A model generated the notes under the pieces. That model saw only the letters and a list, made by a program, of their open reading frames with translations. It was not told the origin of the DNA and made no database searches. A stretch of DNA of 64,000 bases from Benincasa hispida (Eukaryota > Streptophyta > Magnoliopsida > Cucurbitales > Cucurbitaceae), in assembly GCF_009727055.1 (NCBI RefSeq), contig NC_052357.1, forward strand, positions 20,098,908 through 20,162,907, in the 5' to 3' direction. Position 1 is the stretch's first letter, and every line of letters begins with the position of its first letter. Below, one piece after another: positions 37,131-49,256 of this stretch. A program made the position numbers and the translations under genes.

Positions 37131-38060
37131 TAGAGAATCAGTGTTGATATTTTGTTTAAGGGCATTGTGACTTTTGTTATCTGTGTTGGGTATCTTCATA
37201 TTTCGTGATTTGTCCTTCAGAATGCCCCTGCAGTAGTTGTTCCAGACAGAATGTTGTTTTTGAAAATGTCGATCCTGCAGAATAATTTCTTTTCTTATCT
37301 GGAAAATCCTGTTCCATTTGTTTATTCTCGCGAATTTATTTTCTTTTCAGAGCCTTGCAGAATCATCTCCATGTTCTTTCCGCTTTGCATATTTAAGGAG
37401 TTGCTAAGGCTGGCAGTTTTTGAAGATTCTTAGAGCCGTTTGTCATGTGTGTTATTCGAAAAACCATAAGTGTGTCAATCTTATATTGGAGAAGGTTGTG
37501 CTACTTTAGATCCTGATACTTACTCTAGATTGCATTGGTTTATATACTTCAACAACTTGAGAAGGGAGCCTAAGTAAAACAAATGAAGTGATCTCTATTT
37601 GAAGTTGGAAAGATAAAAGTCTTAGTGAGAGGGAGTCGTCTTATACTCAAGGGGAGCCTAATGTACATTGAAAGGGAGTCTCATGTTTAGGAGGAGCCTA
37701 AGTGTTCAATTAATGATATTCATAAGCTTAGGGAGAGTCTAAGTTCTTTGAGAGGGAGTTTCACACTTAGGAGTTGCCTAGGTGATCTTGTAAAGAGTTA
37801 AGCGATTCGTATTTCACTGTATTTGTCGTGACTCTATAGATAAGTACAATGTTGTAATTGCCTGACATTATATTAGTGAAAATATTTTTCCACAGGCACA
37901 CTGCCTCCTAAAAATAAGTGGTATTACACTGAGCTAGGTTACTAAATGTTGTGTTCTGTTATTACTTTAACTTTCTACATTCATCTCAGTATTCTTTGCA
38001 TTGTTGTAACATCGGTCTTAACTATAACTGTTGTGTGTTAGATTATTTCTTTTTCAATTA
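37131..38060 (+). mobile_element. Solo copia LTR (family B), edges approximate
   Basis: Contains repeated GGGAGCCTAA and GGGAGTCTCA phrases also found at 62600-62900, and a matching distal part (GATAAGTACAATGTTGTAA versus GATAAATACTATATTGTAA). No primer-binding site or gag follows, so it stands alone. Similarity to the 62-63 kb LTR is clear but diverged. Confidence 0.55.
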
Positions 38061-38438
38061 TAATATAAATCAGTGTCTTTTATGGTGCATTTGGAATGCA
38101 AAGTTGAGTTGACTTGAGTTGGTAATAATTATCAGTAGGTAATAATTATTTGTGATGGTAATAATTATCTGTGTTTGGAGTGCAAAGTTGAGTTAGGTTG
38201 AGTTATGGATGTTTGGTGCAGTTTTTTTTTTAACCTAAAAAAGAATGATCAAACTAAAAGAGAATGATCTTTTAGGTTTTTGTTTTATTTTTTTTTCTTT
38301 AACTTTCTGTTCCACCATTCAACTAAACACTAAAGAGATCGAATCCCCAGTAGAAGGGATTGAATGCCTATTGCTTTAATTTTGTTCAGAATTCACAGTA
38401 CAGAAAAATACAAAAAACATTCACAATAATGTAGTAAC
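38061..38438. other. Spacer with GAGTTGAGTTGG repeats
   Basis: Short repeats GTTGAGTT and GTAATAATTAT between 38100 and 38220, reminiscent of the palindromic sequence at 29755-29885. No coding frame. Confidence 0.4.
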
Positions 38439-38945
38439 TGAAGGAATTGAATTCATTGCAGAAGCGTGTGAACGTCGCGCCATTGATAGTAAATTTTGAA
38501 ACAACTCAAAAAAATAAAAAGGAGAAATTTAAATAGAAATATATAGAATAAACATCTACAATTTAAAGCATGCTTTTAAAGAGGAGAAAAAGGGAAAGGA
38601 AGGACTTACCCTTGTAGATCTTTCTTCACTAATTTCTCTCCACAAATCATGAAAAATGAAACTTCTCGACACATTCTTCTTTCTCTGACCCAATGAATAG
38701 AAACAACGGAGGACAAAACCATTGAATTACTTTGCTATTCTCTGGAATATAAACCAAGGAAGTGAGATCTCCTTGATTTTTGAAGAGAAAAAGTATTTTG
38801 TGAGGAATAATTTCTCTTGAGAAAATTGTAGAGAGGATTCTAAAGCTCAGACAACCCCTAAAATTCTCTCTTGGCTAATCTTAATGAGAGGATGAGTGGG
38901 GGGAGGGGAGTTATAAATCCTTCCACTACTATGCAGAATAACACC
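38439..38945 (-). mobile_element. Partial copia LTR (3' part, family A-like)
   Basis: Begins TGAAGGAATTGAATTC and is closely similar over 500 bp to 48531-49030 (shared AACATCTACAATTTAAAG, CTTACCCTTGTAG and GGATGAGTGGG). It breaks off at about 38945, where copia RT sequence on the plus strand begins. Confidence 0.65.
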
Positions 38946-39963
38946 CTTAGTGCTGAGTTTGATATGAAGGATTTGGGTGCTGCTAAAAAAGTTTTGGGTA
39001 AAGAGATTTATAGGGAGAGAGATAAAAATAAGCTCTTCTTGTCATAGAAAAGCTATATTCAGAAAATATTGTTCAGGTTTGGTATGTCATTAGCTAAGCC
39101 TATAGATGCTCCTAGTGTTGCAAATGATCGTTTGTCATCTGTGCTTTCACCATAGTCTAAAGTTGAGAAGGAGTTTATGTCTCGAGTTCATTATACTAGT
39201 ACAGTGGGAAGTTTGATGTATGCTATGGTATGTACTAGGCCTGATCTTGCCTATTCTGCTAGTGTTGTCAATAGGTTCACGAGTCAACCTGGGAAGAAGC
39301 ATTGACAAGTTGTTAAGAGGATTTTTCGTTACCTTAGAGGTACATCTAATGTTGGTCTCGTTTATGGGAATGACACAAAGTATTTGGTGACCGATTATTC
39401 TGATTCTAACCATGTTGGAGACGTTGACAGTAAGAGATCTATGACTGGCCATGTGTTCACTCTGAGTGGTTCTATTGTTAGTTGGAAGGAAACTTTACAA
39501 CCTACAGTTATTTTGTCTACTACTGAAGCAGAGTACATGGTCTTGATAGAAGTTTCTAAAGAAGGAATATGGCTGAGGGGGTTAGTTCGTGATCTTGGTT
39601 TGCATCATGACCAAGCTATTATATATTGTGATAGTTTGAGTGCAATATGTCTAGCCAAGGATCAATTTCATCATGAGAGAACTACGCACATCGATGTAAG
39701 ATATCACTTCTTAAGAGGTGAGTAGAGAGTTAAAGTGATGACAATTAGTACTGTTGATAACCCTGCTGATATGTTCACCAAATCGGTTCCACAAGGCAAG
39801 TTTCAACATTGATTTAACTTACCAAATGTTTTGAATTGTTAGTGGTCCCTTTGTAGGACACTTTGAGGCATGAGGGGGAAGTCTGGGCATGTTTGGCAAT
39901 GTTGTTTATGTTGCATCAAGTACATCTATTATATGGGAGAGAATTCAAGTCAAGGTGGAGATT
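38946..39963 (+). pseudogene. Ty1/copia RT C-terminus and RNase H (Tork-like)
   Basis: Frames read SAEFDMKDLGAAKKVLGKEI, then SRVHYTSTVGSLMYAMVCTR, PDLAYSASVVNRFT, and RNase H blocks VTDYSDSNHVGDVDSKRSMT, ILSTTEAEYM and AICLAKDQFHHERTTHIDVR (39384-39725). Stops occur at LFLS-stop, LSP-stop and GKKH-stop, and the usual AGD/ADS before the metal site reads VTDYSDSN. The tail leads into a purine-rich stretch just before the LTR at 39964. RNase H would remove RNA from the RNA-DNA hybrid. The 5' two thirds of the element are missing. Confidence 0.85.
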
Positions 39964-40271
39964 TGTTGGAATACCTTGAATTTATTTGTTGACGTTTTGA
40001 ACAACAAAAAACCTATTTAGAATCTGCATTTAGCATATTTATTTATTTATTTGTAGTTATTTAGATTATGACCCTAAGGTTTAGAGTAGTGCGCTATATA
40101 AACTCTCTAAACCTAGAGGCGCTATTTGTGTATTCAGATAACATTCTCTCGAATAATACTGTTCTCTCTCTACCCCGTGAACATAGCTAACACACCGTTA
40201 GTGAATCACGTATATCTATGTGTCAATTTTTTTACGTTCTTTAATGTTCTTTAATTGTCATTTTTGTAACA
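39964..40271 (+). mobile_element. Copia 3' LTR, 308 bp
   Basis: Starts TGTTGGAATACC after a purine-rich stretch and ends at TTTTTGTAACA. The interior has a likely TATA region (GCTATATAAACTC). Its length suits Tork-type copia. The partner LTR is not in the window. Confidence 0.7.
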
Positions 40272-41165
40272 GTTATTGTCTCTGCTTCTCTTGAATCTTT
40301 TGAACCTAAATCTTCTAGTTTTGTGAACACTGAATCTTTGTATCTCTTGATTGTCCCAAATCTTCTAAATTTGAATCCTCTGAATCTGTTGATCCTTAAT
40401 CTTTAAACTCTTCAATACTAGAATTCATGAAATCTGAGTCTATCAATTTAATATTTGAAAAAAAATTAATCAACTATTTGGTTTTGGTGAATATGATAAT
40501 AAACCCTGAGCATCTAGAAGCTCTAAGAAGGTTAATTATGATTCTTTAGAAAAACTGATTTTAAAGCTTACATCCCTATTGCTTCTTTTTCAGGTAGACT
40601 CTTAAGTCTCGAGAAGAAAGAAGAAAAAAAATAAACAAACTGAGAGCCCTGGAAAGAAGACTGCTAGATTTCTTGAAACGAACTCAAAGTAGTGGGTTAA
40701 GAAAGAGGAATAAATGATTGTTACCCAAGCAACAACGGTAATACCAAGTAAGCAACCTTCGAAACAAGATGATCCATGTATGTTTTGCTTGCCTTGCACC
40801 ATAGGTAAGATGAAGCTGCAAAATGGTCTGATAGATCAAGGGGTAACTGTGAGTATTATACTTGCATCTTTGTTTTATGAACTTGGGTTGCTAGATATTA
40901 AAAGCACAACCATTGTAATCCAATTGGTAGACCATAGTTTGAGTAAGCCATTAGGAGTAGTACATGATGTCTCTATAAATGTAGATGGCTTAATCTTCCC
41001 AACAGGCTTTTACGTTCTTAACTACGACCAAAACACTCATTCTCCTTGGAACTCTATCATTTTAGGTAGACCTTTCTTACGAACTGCTCTAGCAAAAATT
41101 GACGTAGGCAAAGGATGTGTCGATTTTGAAGGAATCATTATTTTATTTTATTTTTTTTTGTTTTA
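40272..41165 (+). pseudogene. Athila-like gypsy protease fragment
   Basis: Near 40570 a frame reads YIPIASFSGRL, a worn form of the proline-rich motif that precedes protease in Athila/Tat elements. From 40714: DDPCMFCLPCTIGKMKLQNG, LIDQGVTVSIILASLFYELG (family D-x-G protease site; here DQG), LDIKSTTIVIQLVDHSLSKP, and SIILGRPFLRTALAKIDVGK. The 150-residue frame is open but lacks the rest of the polyprotein, so it is a fragment. It adjoins the copia LTR at 40271. Confidence 0.75.
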
Positions 41166-41289
41166 GATAAAAATGTCTCCATTAACCCACTTGCCTCTAT
41201 TGAACTATTATTTCCATAGAATGATGGAGAAGCAGCATCAAGAAAGATGGATGGATGGAGAAGGCCAAACTAATGTATTGTTGAGAGAA
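41166..41289. other. Junction between retroelement fragments
   Basis: Short unassigned sequence between the Athila protease fragment and the next copia LTR. Confidence 0.35.
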
Positions 41290-41930
41290 AATAAAATCTA
41301 TAAGTTATGTTGTATTTGATGCAATATAAAACTATAGACTGATATAACATATAGTGTGTATATATACAATAAAGTAGTTATTATATATATATTTTAGTAT
41401 TTTTAATTTAATTGAAATTAATTAAAGGGAAGGAGTTATAACTCCATCCCCCAACTTCTCTCAGTTAATATACGTGGGATTCAAGTGGTTGGAGATTCAT
41501 CTTCTTCCTGAAATCTCTCTAAGAGAAAAGTTCTCTCGAACAAAAAATTCCCTCTCCTCCTCTCCTTCTCCTCCTCTCCATCTCCTTCCCTCTTCCAAGG
41601 ATTCAAGCAAAACCCACAACTCTTGCTTGAATCCTTTATCCTAAGAGAATACAGAGGGTTCTCAAGTGGTGGTTTTCCTTTTTGGAGAAAGAAATCTGTT
41701 CGCGTGGAGAAGGTGATCTGTTAATGGCTTATACGAGAGAGTTCTTGAAGAAAGGGTTCTTCAAAGGTAAGGTTCTGAAACTTCAAGTATTTTATTTAAA
41801 GAATGCTATCATTTAAGAAATTGCATATCTTGTTCTTATTTACTGTAAAACTTATATTCAATCAAAAATGAAATTTGGGTCATTCTTGCTTCTGCTCAAA
41901 GGATCTTTTTTTCGAAAATTTCCTTCACTG
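41290..41930 (+). mobile_element. Partial copia LTR (3' part, plus orientation)
   Basis: Matches family A in reverse orientation: AAGTTCTCTCGAAC, GGGTTCTTCAAAGGTAAGGT, and an end CATTCTTGCTTCTGCTCAAA that is the inverse of the GAGCGGAAGCAGGATCG edge at 12150. The left part is missing. Confidence 0.6.
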
Positions 41931-41972
41931 ATGAATGTCAAGGAAAGAGAAAGGTATCAATATTCATAGTAT

Positions 41973-42978
41973 GTGCTATCTTGCTCCGCTTAATTTGGGA
42001 TTGTTCTTGTATTTTGCGTGTTTATTTGGCTATTTGGTAGGTTTTGAGCACTTAAGAGGTAGAATGGAACGTTAGTGATGAAATGGAGCTAAAAAAGGCA
42101 AAAATGAAACTTAATTACATCAATCGAGAAAGAGAAGGCCAAAATGACCAAAATGCCCCTATAGGCACAGTGCACAGTGAAGCGGCGCTATCGCCTGGTG
42201 CTTTTTCCAATAGCACCAAATTTGGTGCAGCACACAAACACTCCGAACACCAGATGTACGAGGATTTCGTCAGCGCTACGACATTACCACAATTTTATAA
42301 ATACTAATTTTAGCCACCCAGGTCAGAAGTATCGTCGATCTGTTAATTTCAATCAACTTTTACACGATTTCTCTCATCTTTTCTTCTCTTTTTAGTCTGG
42401 GAATGTATCAAAATAGCTCCTTGGCATTATTCATAAAGTTTATGGTCCAAGGTATTCGTTTCTAGCTTGGGTTTTAGGATTTTTCCCTATTTTGATGTAT
42501 TTGTGAGTTTTTAACTAGATTATTGTAATTGTTGGATTCAATTCAATTCAATTCTATACTGATTATGATTATATTATTGGACACTTTGAAATTTTATTAA
42601 AATTTGATATGTCACATATAAACTTGTGTTAATCACCTAGAAGCAATAAGTTAAGTTAGCTTGCAAATCAATTTGGATGAGTATTGTTATAACTAAATTA
42701 GAATTGAATCATCAACAAATTATTGATTAAGGCTTTTCCTATTAGATATTCAACCTAACTTTACCCTAGACCTTAATACAATAAGGCCAAATCGAATTTG
42801 CATGTTGTTCATAAATTTGAATTGGACTAATTAATTGATTTTCACGAATTAATTGGCCTTTCTAATTAATTTGGTTAGGTATAAACAATTACATCATTCT
42901 GGTAATGAGAATTTTATGATCAAGTACATTGAATAGGAGAATTCCGTCATAATATAAGCTAGGTGATCGACTTGAAAA
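41973..42978 (+). mobile_element. Athila-like LTR fragment, plus orientation
   Basis: Begins TGTGCTATCTTGCTCC, like the LTR at 49257, and follows it with similar order and words (AGGTAGAAT, AAAATGCCCC, GATTATATTATTGGA, AGAAGCAATAAGTTA). Similarity stops at about 42970, where an opposite-strand LTR begins. I read it as a host LTR broken by that insertion. Confidence 0.7.
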
Positions 42979-44400
42979 TGTGTGCCGCTATCACACTTCC
43001 AAGGACTAAATAAATTTGTAACTTTAGTCTAACAACCTACACTAACACGTTGTACAGATGGTAAGAAATGGATCGTCCACAAAGAATTTGATGAATATTT
43101 TAACCTAATTTTGAATTCGAGTGGTAACTGGGATGGGGTTTTGTAAAGAAAATGACAAAATTGTGCAAGAATGTAAAGGCGAGAATTTAAATGCGTAATT
43201 GAAATAATGAAAACTCGATTTTCTTATTGATCTAGTTTAGTTAGGTTTCCTCATAATTTTTCTTGGTATTCATAGGCATTTAACAAATCAAGATTCTTTC
43301 TAATTATTCACTTAGTCTATACACCCTAAAAGCATAGGAATGCATAACCCTAGTTTCTTGATTAAACAAGTAATCAAACCTAAATAACTCAATTAATGAG
43401 AATCGATAGCGACTTAATTAATTGTTCATTTGCATTAAGAAATAGCAATTCTTGACTAAGATTGGATGAGTAGTTCGAAAAGCCTAGATACTGGTCCAAC
43501 TGTTCTTGAATTACTAAGCATGTATAATTGTGAACAAGATTAATTCCAACAACCTAAATTCACACATTTGCACTTTTTAATTGTGATTGCCTTAAGAAAT
43601 TAAGCACATAGACCTGCTATTATTTCTAGCATTCATTGAATAAAAGAAAGTTGGCAAAAAATTCTTAAATCCAATGCATAGAAATTATTTCACATTCAAG
43701 AATCAATTTTAGCAAGAATTTATTATAGAAATCAAGAAATTACATGAGAGATTATTTAAAATTCAGCCTCATATCAAGAAAATTAAGAATCTAACGTAAA
43801 CTAAACTAGATTACTTACCTTAACGTAGCATATCCTTCAAGATTTGATCAAAGAATAGCATGGATACATCAAAGGTAAGGAAGAATGAAAGAAAAAGTGT
43901 AGAAAAGTAAGAAAATTGAGAGAACAACGAGTGAAGATCGGATCTCTCCGTCAAAATGGTGAAATTTTGCTTTTATACTTAGGTCCCAACGTCACAACGC
44001 AGAGCATAGCGTTGCAACTATCTTATCGATTTCAGACCACAAGTGTTGGACGAGGGTTATGGTAACATTGCAACTCTGGGACCAATTTGGCAGGCATGCA
44101 CAGAATCCTTTTTTGTTCGTCAAAACCCTGAGTGCCATGACGCTGAGGGTAGCGTCCCTGTTTCCTCGCTACTACCTTTCAGTGTTGCACAGCAGTATGG
44201 GGGGAGGGTTGTGATGTTGCTGGATGGTATTTTCATAATTTCTTGTGTCTTCTTCAAATTAGTTGACTCCAAGGTGCATTTTAAGTCCAATTTAACTCAA
44301 ATTTCTCCTAAATGCCTCTTTTTCCCTTTCAAGACGAATTTACCTATAAAACAAACAATTAAGGGACATAATCATTACTCTTTTTTAGAGCTACCAAACA
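42979..44400 (-). mobile_element. Athila-like 3' LTR, minus orientation, 1422 bp
   Basis: Plus-left edge TGTGTGCCGC and right edge TACCAAACA; on the minus strand it opens TGTTTGGTAGCTC directly after a purine-rich AGTTGGGGG tract at 44401-44410, as the 3' LTR of a Ty3/gypsy element should. Length is close to the 1395-bp LTR at 49257. An open frame at 44043-44429 lies within it and has no family features. Confidence 0.75.
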
Positions 44401-45327
44401 CCCCCAACTTAACTCTTGATTGTCCCTAGCAAGGAAAAATAAAAATATACATTCAATCAAAAAGGTTTTATTCGTTTTATTCAATCATTTGATTTATCCA
44501 ATTATTTGGTTTACTAAAACATTTGATTTACTTAATCATGTGATTCTAATCTCAAACCTCAGCAGTCTAAGAAAGTAATCCAATCAATCACTTAGATTGT
44601 CAAAGATTTGAAAATAATAAATTGAAACTCACTTTTTAACAGACTTTTTTGAGTAAAATCATGGATGAAAGAATACAATATTTTCGTTATTTTATAGTCT
44701 AAGACACCGAAAAGGGTTTATTTCACTCTCATTTCTTATTCTCCTTACTCTTACTCGGTTATCGGTCAAAGACATACCATCTTGCAAAAAAGAGAGGCAA
44801 TACTAAGGCAAGGGTGCCTAAAAACTCACACACACAATGTAGAAGATATCTTTTTCTTACCTAGAGGGTTAACTTTCACACTCAACCACCGGGAACCTAT
44901 TCACTCTTTTCTCGCAGAGTCCTAACTAGACACGATGGACGTAGTTGTTTTCATCAATATCCATGCACATACACACATTCTTTTCACCTCTATCCATGCA
45001 CACCCACACACACACTTTTCTTGTGGTTTAAATAACCTTTTTTTTGTAGCAACTATTTTTTTTAACACCACACGTTAGGCCCTTTTTTATCCACTTTATC
45101 TAGTCTTGCTTCTAAAACAACTTGGTTACTCTAAAGGCTAAAGCTAGGTCTTTTGAGGTGACAAAGAAAATCAAGAAAGATAAAACTTTTCTAGAAGTCT
45201 ATGATTCTAAAATGAACTTTAAACAAGGCATTCACTTGTTTTTTATATGTGATTGACACGAAAAGTTTTTTTTAAAATGGGGTCAAAATTTTGTTTGAAA
45301 TATTTTTTGTATCTAAAGTCTCCAATG
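44401..45327 (-). mobile_element. Athila-like internal 3' region
   Basis: Starts at the polypurine tract next to the 3' LTR. No coding frame; several AT-rich low-complexity segments. Continues at 47186 after the copia LTR insertion. Confidence 0.55.
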
Positions 45328-47185
45328 TGTTAGAGTTAGGAAATATGCAACGGAAAAAAAAAGGATCGTTAAGCATTCTAATTCATTAATTTTGGCTCAA
45401 ATTTAAGCATGCTCATAAAATACAAAGTGGGTTTCATGATATACCTTTGAAGAACACCTCAAAGCCTTCTCCACTATCCTTTTGGTGCCTTGGATTGAGT
45501 TGTGGGACTCAAAATAAGCTTGGATTAAGAGAGTTTTGGAGGAAATAAAACTGATTTACAGCAACCTGAAGAACTCTTCTTCAAGAGAGATTTTCAGCCA
45601 AAATCCAATCTTTTGCATGCTCAATTCCAATGAGATACTTCAGTATATATTGCATGACAATCATGCAAGAAGAATTGTTGCATGAATTGCAACTCATGCT
45701 TGGATTTTGCTGAGAATTGGGTGAGTAGAAAGTGTGTAAGCAAGTTCGAAATGGAAGTGAGAAAATCCCAACTTTTCCGTTTCCAATTTTCTTCTTCTTT
45801 TCTTTTTAATTTTTAATTTCTCAAATTAAAAAATAATTTCAGTTTTTAATTCAATAATTAAAACTAAAATTGTATTTAATTTTACAAAAATTAATTTAAA
45901 ATTAATTTTTCTAATAAAATTAATAATTAATAATTAATTAAATTAATTTAATATCAAATATTAAATTAATTTAATACTAATTCCACTATCATGAATCTCT
46001 ATTCATGAATTTAATATTTAAATCATATTTAAATTTTAATCGATTCTCCAATTCCATTTAATTCCAAAATTAAACATGTAATTACATCTCATATAATTAC
46101 TAATTCCCTTAATTCTAATTCGAATGTTTCAAATCAACTTATCACACTACTCCAAGGCTAATCCATTTACGAGCTAGTAGCAGACCTCGTGGATCTACAG
46201 ATCATGGGCTCCAATGATCTAAAATTAATTGGTTAAACTCTTTACACCAAATTAACCCCCATTTGTTAACTACTGGGTCACTCTACTAAAGCCCATAGTT
46301 GCACTTCCCTCATTGTAGATATATTATGTCCACTCGATATAACCATGATTAGTAAGTTAACCTTCACAGGTTGTTCGTAATAACGGCTGGGCCAAAAATC
46401 TGTTTTACCCCCGAGATTACCTATTGTTTCTTAAGTCCCACTAATTCTCTAATGAACAATTGGTTTATGATCTAATCAACAAACCAAGTCCGTCTCAGAC
46501 CAATGAGAGGGTGGCAAGATTCGAAGTCAGCACTTAAGGGAACAACCTCTCTACTATCCCTAAAAGCGGGCAGGAGTGAATTCCATTTTACACCCTATAT
46601 CCCCAGCTATCTTACCCCTGAAATGGAGGTTTATTGAGCCGACGTTGTTGAGCCAACCCTCACCTATACAAAATCTAAGGATAATCCCATATACACAGGA
46701 GTTCATAGTTAGCTCAAGATTAAGGTCAAGTTACCTAGGTAATCAGTTTGAAATAGTCAATCTTAAATAGTAAACAGTGTTAGAAAGTAAGAGTAACTGA
46801 TTTCGTGGTCCGATCTTGTAAAAACCCATTGCACAGGACGCCACCACTTCTCATATCATAACATGTACAAATTAGGATCACATTGTTTGTAGCACTTTAT
46901 AATTTCTTGTAACAACTACAGAGTGGGCCGCATCCAATAGTGTTACCAGAATAAGTCACCCAATCTCATTCATATACTATAGATCATTTTGACTATTTAC
47001 TCGTACGTGATTCACTTTTATATCTCCACATATAGTTCAAGTACTCATGTAATAGTCATGGGTCTTTTAGGTTATTGGATTTCTAAAATGAAATAAGCAA
47101 TACATTTTCAATAACAACTTATTGAATTTTCATAAATAAGTTTGATTGTTTACAAACCACGAATTTTAGGACATAAAACTCAACA
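45328..47185 (-). mobile_element. Copia LTR (family A), about 1858 bp, probably solo
   Basis: On the minus strand it opens TGTTGAGTTTTATGTCC, like the LTR ending at 13707, and it closes near 45328. It includes the shared CCAATGAGAGGGTGG, AGCACTTAAGGGA and ATACCTTTGAAG phrases. No primer-binding site or gag lies on its left, so it looks solo. Flanks CAATG and CAAAG agree in four of five bases, weak support for a target duplication. Confidence 0.7.
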
Positions 47186-47945
47186 CAAAGTATACATTTA
47201 AAAAAGTGCATTGTCAACTTTTCATTGATTAGAAAGAAATTATTAAGTAAAAACAAAATGATTGAATTTGTTTTTATGTATGTTCATACAATCAAACATT
47301 CAAACATTTGCAAATTTGCACATTGAACAAAAAATGAAATGTTCAGAGTCACAAAATTTTGTAGATCATGAAGAATAAAAAAGTATAACGAATGATCAAA
47401 GATCACAAAATTTTTCAGATTTCTTAATTTTTATAGAAGTAAAAATTATCACAATATACCAAAATTTCAAAGCATCAAAGCTACAAATTACAAAACCATA
47501 AAGCATAAACCACAAATCCGAGCTTAGATGCTCAAAGGTTATCCAAATATGAATATATTATGAATCAAAAAAATTTTAGCATCATTTATCATCTAGATAT
47601 TAAGCCAAACTCAAAGCATACATGCATTGCACCCACACCCAATGTTAAAAGCAAACATTTTCCACAATGTTTTAAAGTAAAAGAAAGCACAAGGACAAAA
47701 AAGAAAGAGGAATAGAAAAACTCCCATGATTTTTGGATGGGTATTTTGGTAAGCATGAAATACTTTTCTTCTTTTATTTTCAAGACTATCTGCAAAGAAA
47801 GAGATTCAAAATTCTCTCAATTATTTGTTACCAAAAATAAGCTAAGTTAAACAAATCAAAAGAAAACAACTAAACTAGAAAGCAAGTAAATTTAAAATTC
47901 TTGTTGCCTCCAGGTAGTACAATTTTTAAGGTCACTTGCTCGACC
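47186..47945 (-). mobile_element. Athila-like internal region, continued
   Basis: Non-coding, AT-rich with ACAAA/CATTCAAAC words; ends with CTTGTTGCCTCCAGG (about 47900), a phrase I associate with the end of Athila pol. Low resolution. Confidence 0.45.
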
Positions 47946-48370
47946 ATATTTGACCTGATCATCCTAGATCCATTTATGTAAAATTCACTTATATAAATCT
48001 CAACCATATAATTGATATTTGGATCATATCCAAATATTTAATTCCTCTCAATATAAATCATATTTATATTTAATTACATGAATCTCATTCATATAATTAG
48101 TATTTGAATCATATTCAAATTCCTCTCATAATACCTTATATTATAATGTATCAAATACATTATCTTAATTATATCACATATATAATTAATTTAATTAATT
48201 ATATATATAATTATTTCCCTCAATTAATTTGAACACTTCAAATTAATCTAAAATTAATTCTCAATTAAATCCCTGTTGAGCTACATATGAGACATATGGA
48301 CCTGTAAATTGAAGCTCCAATGGTACTTAGATAATTAATTAAACTCTTTAAGCTAAAAAACTGCAGACCC
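47946..48370 (-). mobile_element. Copia LTR fragment (family A middle part)
   Basis: Shows the AT-rich part of family A followed by GAGACATATGGACCTG and GAAGCTCCAATGGTAC, matching the layout at 46170-46240 (GTGGATCTACAG, GGGCTCCAATGATC). Borders are uncertain. Confidence 0.5.
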
Positions 48371-48517
48371 TTACATTTTGATCTCATAAAAAATAATAAA
48401 CTAAGCTACCAAATATAGAAAACATTTATTTCGTAAAATCCCAACATTTAATATAGAAATTCACCCATCTTTTCTTCAATTTTTGTTTCAAAATAGAAAA
48501 TCAAAGGTAGAACATGG

Positions 48518-48528
48518 TTGTGGTACCA
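48518..48528 (-). promoter_or_regulatory. Degenerate copia primer-binding site
   Basis: The minus strand reads TTGGTACCACAACC next to the LTR edge at 48531, a worn form of TGGTATCAGAGC. Confidence 0.45.
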
Positions 48529-48530
48529 AT

Positions 48531-49256
48531 TAAAGGAATAGAATTCCTTGCGGAAGCATTTGAACGTCGTACCATTGACAATCAATTTTAAAAAAACTCA
48601 GAAACACAGAGAAACTTATAGAGAAATATATAGGATAAACATCTACAATTTAAAGTATGCTTTTGGAGAGGAGAAATAGGGAAAAGAAGGACTTACCCTT
48701 GTAGTGCTTTTTTCGTGTAATTCCTCTCCACACATCACGAACAGTGGAACTTCTCTGCACAAACTTCTTCCTTGAGCCCAATGAACAACAACAAGAGGAA
48801 TAGAACACTACCACTAGATTACCTTGCTATTCTCTAGAATAAGAATCGAAAAAGTGTGGTCTCCTTGATTTTGGAAGGGAAAAAATATTTTGTGAAAGAG
48901 AGAGAATTCTAAAATTCAGACAAATCCTTGTTCTGTAAAGAAATTCTCTCTTGCCCAATCCTAATGAGAGGATGAGTGGGAGAGGGGGGAAGGAATTATA
49001 ACTTCCTCCACTGCCACGCAAAATAACTCCATATTCTGATTTTAATATTAATTTAAATTGTATATTAAAACCAAGTTAAGATATGATCAAATTGATAAAG
49101 TTAATTAATTAACATTTAAATTACTAACTATTAAATATCACATATTTTATATCCTTTGAATCATATTCAAACATCAGCCTCTTATATAACCTATATGAAT
49201 CTCATTCATATTAATTGTAACCTATAGTTTTACATGAATCTTGATAGCATAAAAAA
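48531..49256 (-). mobile_element. Partial copia 5' LTR (3' part)
   Basis: Closely matches 38439-38945 and extends further. The edge TAAAGGAATAGAATTCC lies beside a worn primer-binding site. It is cut at 49256 by the Athila LTR on the plus strand. Confidence 0.65.

Noticed and set aside
40714..41166. Host retropepsin-like gene
   Set aside because: The sequence is the protease part of an Athila-type polyprotein without a start context or the rest of a host protein, and adjoins other element pieces.
44043..44429. 128-residue plus-strand open frame as a gene
   Set aside because: It crosses the edge of the minus-oriented Athila LTR and has no family features.
45323..47190. Firm target duplication for the 45-47 kb copia LTR
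   Set aside because: CAATG and CAAAG agree at only four of five bases and the left LTR edge is uncertain.
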